NCBI GenBank assembly: GCA_030015575.1
Contig: CM057347.1
Coordinates: 408,488,248 to 408,552,247 of the forward strand
Source of the DNA: Agapanthus africanus
Lineage: Eukaryota; Streptophyta; Magnoliopsida; Asparagales; Amaryllidaceae
DNA length: 64,000 nucleotides
Direction: 5' to 3'
In this document: piece by piece, positions 59,332 through 64,000 of the stretch
How positions within the stretch are numbered: position 1 is the stretch's first letter
Layout: each line of letters starts with the position of its first letter
Program-made: the position numbers and the translations under genes
Notes under the pieces: generated by a model
Told to the model about the DNA's origin: nothing
Seen by the model: the letters and a program-made list of their open reading frames with translations, nothing else
Databases searched by the model: none

Positions 59332-59333
<2 letters not shown>

Positions 59334-60071
59334 ATATATCCTCTCTTTTTTAGCAGAGAGGGAGTAATTATGATACTACTCCCTCATTCTAGGGGATTTT
59401 GGGATAGTGGGGAATAGTAATAAAACTACTCCCTCATTTTAAGGGATTTTGAATGGATAGGATAAATTATAATCTATTTTTCCTTTTTTATATGCATATA
59501 TATTATTATTTGTTTTATATATGTTTATTAATTTTTTTAGGTCCAATAGTTGCTTGTCAACATCAAACGTTAATAGTTTGTTACCGTCATGTGGTTTATA
59601 TGATGAGAAAACTAGTCGTATTATAACCGATAGATTTTTTCAGTGTGGACAGGTAATAATTTATAATGCAAACATCCCATATATTTATGCTTCCATTCGT
59701 TTTGGGATTAGTTTCATCAGCACCTTTTTCCTGGTTCTCCATGTAAAAATATAGAGGGGATGGTAATTTCAATATTGATATTTAGCATTTAAATGATTAT
59801 TATCTTTTCTATTGCAACATACTCGGAGAACAGCGAGGAGGTGCTGTCAAAATTTTCTCGAAATGAATGAAAGAAAAAATGCATGGGTGTTTGCGTCATA
59901 AATTCTTAATGGGATAGAAGCCTTACCCCCGACAGCCGATGCGATATATTGATAGATGATCATGTTTTTGTTAGTCAAACCGAAACATTAAACCTAATCT
60001 ACAAGCCATAAACTAAAATATCAAAATGATATGCTAATTATTTAAAACATGATTTCAGATATCGGAGAGTA
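59332..60071. other. AT-rich spacer, no gene recognised
   Basis: Short ORFs (59521-59754 and others) show no family signature or codon bias. Two copies of an 'actactccctcattttaggggatttt' phrase lie at about 59371-59460. Confidence 0.4.
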
Positions 60072-60388
60072 ATGGATAGGAATTGGATGAAAATGTCAAA
60101 ATTTAGTGATGTTATAAGACATGCGTCGAAGAGTTTATGGAATTTGTATCGAGGGACCGATCCCCTGAAGAATTGATTTCGTGTCCGTGTATAAAGTGTG
60201 TGAATGGCGTCGACCTTCGTCGAGATATCGTTTATGACCATCTACTGAATAACAAGATTTTGCAAGGGTATATAAAATGGAAGTACCATGGAGAAGTTGT
60301 ACCGAACATTGAACTTTCTACGAGTCGTTGGATAAAAAAAATTATCCTCCTCGATTTATCATGTCAGGTGCTAATTAAGTTTTCATAA
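60072..60388 (+). pseudogene. CACTA (En/Spm) transposase-associated domain fragment
   Basis: An ATG at 60072 begins a 'MDRNWM' start typical of the Transpos_assoc domain at the N-terminus of plant CACTA transposase ORFs. A frameshift near 60115 moves to the frame at 60137. There the core signature is clear: 'EEFMEFV', then 'ISCPCIKCVN' (paired CxC..C), 'VYDHLLNNKILQGYIKW' and 'HGEV'. The sequence then loses similarity. A first-exon relic, not functional; the rest of the transposase is not in the window. Confidence 0.6.
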
Positions 60389-60670
60389 CAGTTTAAGATG
60401 GCTCAAGCATGCTTGAGCCAGCTCACGAGTCATTTCTACTCACTATATGTTCTCTGGTTACAAGAGACGGTTCAACTCCCACTATGAGATGGCTCGATAT
60501 TTATTGAGACGGCTCAACAATACTTGGGAAGCCATTTATTACTCTCTGTTTCCATGAGAAGACTCTATGTTATGTTGAGCCGGCTCGATCATGGCATGAG
60601 ATGGCTCAAATCCAAACTTGAGCTGACTCACATCATGTCTAAAGGTGGGTTTTACCTCTCTGTGTGTATG
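60389..60670. repeat. GGCTCAA/GGCTCGA repeats with a 20-bp perfect palindrome
   Basis: 60400-60419 is GGCTCAAGCATGCTTGAGCC, a perfect palindrome. Several 'gagatggctc' and 'gagacggctc' phrases in both orientations follow up to 60625. They may be subterminal repeats of the neighbouring CACTA relic, which is inference. Confidence 0.5.
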
Positions 60671-61037
60671 AGACTGTCACGTCTCGTTTCCCAGTTGATG
60701 GAAACGGTGACGTGGCAAGCCCGCGACGTATTTATTCCGAGAAGGACATTTCTCGAAATAAATACACTAAGTGTCTATAAGCAATATGAAATGATTAGAA
60801 AAGACATGATAATGAAAATCCAACTTTATATATTTATATTCCCAACTTTCAAAAGTTTCAAACTGAATACATGATGTCTGAAAACAAAGATGCATAAAAG
60901 AAAGAGCCTAAACAGATAGCATACAATAATTAAAAGCTGAAAAGAATGAGCTAGTAGTCGGTCTACTCTGCAAGCTAAGAGTTATCCTCCTAACTCGGCT
61001 CGATCTCCTCAATCTCTAGATCATCTGACGAACATTC
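60671..61037. other. Spacer, no gene recognised
   Basis: AT-rich with one Arg/Leu-poor chance ORF. Near 60770 'cgaaataaatacac' repeats a short phrase found just upstream. Nothing else supported. Confidence 0.35.
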
Positions 61038-61269
61038 TGTAACAACCCTAAATTTCCAATACAAGTTTTTACAAAAAAATTTCAAAAAAATCCATAAAGG
61101 GGTATTTTAGCCTTAGCACAAGTTATAAGTAATTATTTTGCTTTTTAATTACAGGTTAAAAGAATGTAACAACTCCATTTTTAGTGTACAAAAATTTGCT
61201 TTAAAATTAATGTATACTTTACATTTACCGTTATTACTTTAAGTAATTAATTAGCTCCATAATTACAAG

Positions 61270-61350
61270 AAGGAGCTTGTAGCTCATTGGTAATACCTTG
61301 CACTGCTGAACCAAGCCACCAGAGTTCAAATCCCATACCCCACATTATTT
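61270..61350 (+). repeat. Possible tRNA-derived SINE head
   Basis: A-box-like 'tgtagctcattgg' at about 61278-61290 and B-box 'gagttcaaatc' at 61322-61332, at tRNA-like distance, followed by 'ccc' and a T-run ('ttatttttaat'). A cloverleaf cannot be folded convincingly, so a SINE relic is more likely than a tRNA gene. Confidence 0.35.
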
Positions 61351-61748
61351 TTAATATTGATTTTTTTAAAACCTTTAGAATACCAAGAGTTTACACGTGC
61401 ATATCTCACAAAAACCCCACTACACCCAAAGATGTAACATATCCAGGAGTTAGATGAACCATCGGGGGGATCCCAGCCGCCTGACTCGGCCAGGAATCTG
61501 CCAAATTGGCCTTGACTCGGTTTGACTCCGCCCTCAGACCGAGTCACGGCCGAGTAACGGCCGAGTCGGCCGATTCCGGCGACTATCCCAACATGAAAGT
61601 TGTGTCTTTTCATATTCCCTATGCACCTGCAAAATTTCAGCCTCAGAAAATTTCCAGAGCTCTTAAAAAACCCCAATTACTCCACTTTTGATACATTTTA
61701 TCACATTTTTATTTTAAACTTTTCATCTACCCTAACCCTAGCCTAACC

Positions 61749-61756
61749 CTATAAAT
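61749..61756 (+). promoter_or_regulatory. TATA box of the putative right-hand LTR
   Basis: TATAAATA followed within 40 bases by a C/T-rich initiator-like region; no LTR partner is visible in the window. Confidence 0.4.
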
Positions 61757-64000
61757 ACCAACCCTACACACTACCCTCTCACCCCAAAATCCTGAGCCCT
61801 CTCTCTCAAAAATTTTCCAAAGATCATGTACTTTGAAAACAAGCTCAAGGCGAAGCTCCGACGAAATTCCGGCGGAACTTCCGGCGACGTTTTTAGGAAC
61901 AACCGGCGACGAAGCAACGCCTTGACAACTCCTTTAGTCCCCCCTCACTCCTTTGCTTAATCGAAACCCGTAAGTCCCATTCTATCCCTCTTTCTTATTC
62001 TCTAAAATACGAAATTATAAAACTCGACGGAATCGGAACAAATCCGATTTCCGATTTGGTTTTCTATAAAATTTAACTTCTCAACAATACATTCATGCTT
62101 AAATATCTTTATGTTGACTATTAAACATTTAACGAACAATTTGAACAAGTTTTATCACATGAAATGATAACCTTTACAAATTATCGTATTTTTTCACTTA
62201 AATACCACAATATTTCGATTTCATATTTAACCCCTTAACTTTGCTATACATTTAAAGTAGAGCATGAGATAATGACCTACCTCCACACATACGCAAATAC
62301 AACCCTAAAACGGTATAATCAAAACTTAGAATACGATAAACAATACTTTCTTTTAAATACCATATTTTTAATAAAATCATTCCTAAAAGTTTTAGCTTTG
62401 ATACACTTTTAAATAAATACCTTTTACTAGGAATAATACGATAAGTTGTGGACATCGATCGTTTATCTAAACCTGACTTTGTGGTGTCTAGGCTAGGCAA
62501 GTGAGAAATGTAACTTTAAAAGGCCCGTCTCACGGTGATTCGTGAGCGGATCCCTCCTTTCCTCATTGGTACTTACCTGGCCACAATTGGCGGTGAAGAG
62601 GCGATTTGAGGCATCTAGCAACTTGTCGTTTAGACCATTTAGAAATATGCTAGTTGATTTAGGAAACCCTAGAATCTAAAATACGGAAAATTGACATGTT
62701 TACAAATAAATACCTTTTACTTTATAAAACCGTTTTCTAAAGAATTAGTATTTTACAATCTTTGCAAAGCGCCGCTACAACCCATTTTTGGGGAACCCGT
62801 TCGGGATGGTGCAGATTATCGCACATCCTCGGGCTTAGTAGTGCGAGATTCAGACCTCCGCAAGGAGCATTCGGTCTCGAAAGGTTTAAAATACGACATC
62901 TTAAGAAAATGAGATTTTTGGAATATAAAATATTTATTAAAATTATTTTTGTATAAATATATGTATATTTATCATTTAAATATCTATTTTATTATAATAT
63001 AAATTTTTCACCTTTTTTTTAAAAATCACAAGAATAAATTTTACACTAAAATACCATGAACTTCAAATAATCAATATTATAGATAAATACCTTTATTTAT
63101 AAAACTAGGATATTTTCACTAGAAATGTCACAATATAAAATCCACCCTCATTACAACTCTAAAGACGAGTAATAAATACTTGAGGTGTATTTTGAAAAGT
63201 ATATAAAAGTGTTTTTACATAAAACCCCCTCAAGTTTTATAAATTACCCTAAGGACCCTAGCAATTGTAAGATTTCGATTCATATTTCTGATTGTCTGGC
63301 CCGGGTTTGAGTCTGATTAGTCTGACTTGAATATGATTCAAGTCAATCTGTAATCTACAAGATTCCAATTCAATATGAACACATGAATCCAATTATCAAT
63401 TTATACAACTTGGCTGAACCGAACCATGGATATACATATTCCTTTTACATGATTCTCAGTATTCCATTTACATGACCCTATGGTTACAACCGTTTACTGA
63501 TATCATGGTTTCGGTCAGTCAATCAATCTTACAATCAATACAATTTACAAGATAACAATACAAACATGACATCGCGGGGTTTAAGGGGTAGATTGGTACG
63601 GAAGGTGTTAAAGGTGGCACGAGGTGGTCAGATTAAGACACCTAACCTATATTCCGTTGCTGTTGTACCGTGGCTTAACGGTTCCTTATACATTCCGTTT
63701 GCCCTGGTCTCTAGCATATAGAGACCCCCCTCATATACACTGGCATCCTTCTGTACCAAGTTACAAATAACAGCGTTAACACAACATTATAACAATAGTA
63801 TACAACTTTAAAAGATATCTTCTTATTCTGTCTATTCTACTTTTCTCTTACCTTTGGGACTTACCGAGCGACCTGTTCGCTGACGACATTCTATTTCTTT
63901 CTTGTTTGAATGTCGTCAGGTGATTTGTACCCAGCAGAGATCGAACCATCTCAAGAAGACTTGGAGCAGTTTGCCGAAGACCCTGCACTTTAGTTTCATT

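Larger units (their letters stand above)
61038..64000 (+). repeat. Probable chromovirus (Del/Tekay-type) LTR, truncated by the window
   Basis: Begins TGTAACAACCC and contains a TATA box (CCTATAAATACC, about 61749-61760), then a pyrimidine-rich 'ccctctctctc' and a leader with 'ccggcgacg' repeats. A strong GTAAGT-like donor is near 61970. A late 'tttgggacttaccgagcgacc' is followed by an inverted repeat 'gacgacattc ... gaatgtcgtc' at 63882-63920. These match my memory of long plant chromovirus LTRs in style only. No coding domain is visible, so this remains tentative. Confidence 0.35.

Noticed and set aside
59521..59754. 77-codon ORF
   Set aside because: AT-rich chance ORF without recognisable motif.
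61506..61691. Small ORF with GC-rich start in the right flank
   Set aside because: Arises from a short 'ccgagtcacggccgagtaacgg' repeat; no family signature.

Overview
This is nuclear plant DNA, almost certainly from a seed plant with a repeat-rich genome. It holds Ty3/Gypsy LTR retrotransposons with plant-type polyproteins (aspartic protease, RT, tethered RNase H plus a second archaeal-type RNase H, integrase; the Tat lineage), a plant mobile domain gene with short GT-AG introns, and fragments that look like a CACTA transposon and another LTR. I see no single-copy host gene. Names A, B and C below are mine.

Layout: almost the whole window (3512-58682) is one nest. Element B (minus strand, target duplication AACAC, about 19.4 kb without its inserts) landed in AT-rich repeat DNA. 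Element C (minus, 8107-21899, duplication GGAAG, 13.8 kb) then landed in the plant mobile domain gene that B carries antisense to its own genome. Element A (plus, 33667-55656, duplication AAGCC, 22.0 kb) landed in B's gag, just after the start codon. All three have TG...CA termini, 5-bp duplications and a primer-binding site five bases inside the 5' LTR. They also share a G-rich polypurine tract inside the 3' LTR with a hairpin next to it.

B has lost most of gag and all of the protease through an in-frame junction, and both visible integrase catalytic aspartates are changed. It therefore looks non-autonomous. Its cargo is a gene of about nine exons (7179-25795) with its own TATA box and polyadenylation signal; the seven introns I can place within the coding part are short (71-86 bp) and all phase 1. 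A carries a different antisense ORF (51233-51766) in the same position, has nearly identical LTRs, and yet has many nonsense codons. C is the most intact: two long ORFs (gag-protease; RT-RNase H) plus a broken integrase.

The most unusual content is non-coding. Between integrase and the 3' LTR, all three elements share structured cassettes. These are a pair of hairpins each capped by CCC-GAAA-GGG, a lead stem followed by five short hairpins whose arms differ but stay complementary while their loops stay constant (seven cassettes in all), a 19-21 nt motif found ten times, and tandem arrays (30, 171, 185 and about 55 bp units). The LTRs are built from perfect palindromic words with a constant TTnAA core and co-varying arms, and from dense CACGTG (G-box) hairpins.

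Flanks: 1-3506 is AT-rich with degenerate minisatellites and shares sequence with 58688-59230. After that come a TAAA/TA microsatellite, a frameshifted CACTA transposase-associated domain, a 20-bp perfect palindrome, a possible tRNA-derived SINE, and a long region resembling a chromovirus (Del/Tekay-type) LTR that runs off the end. All coordinates and difference counts were read by eye; no alignment or database search was possible.
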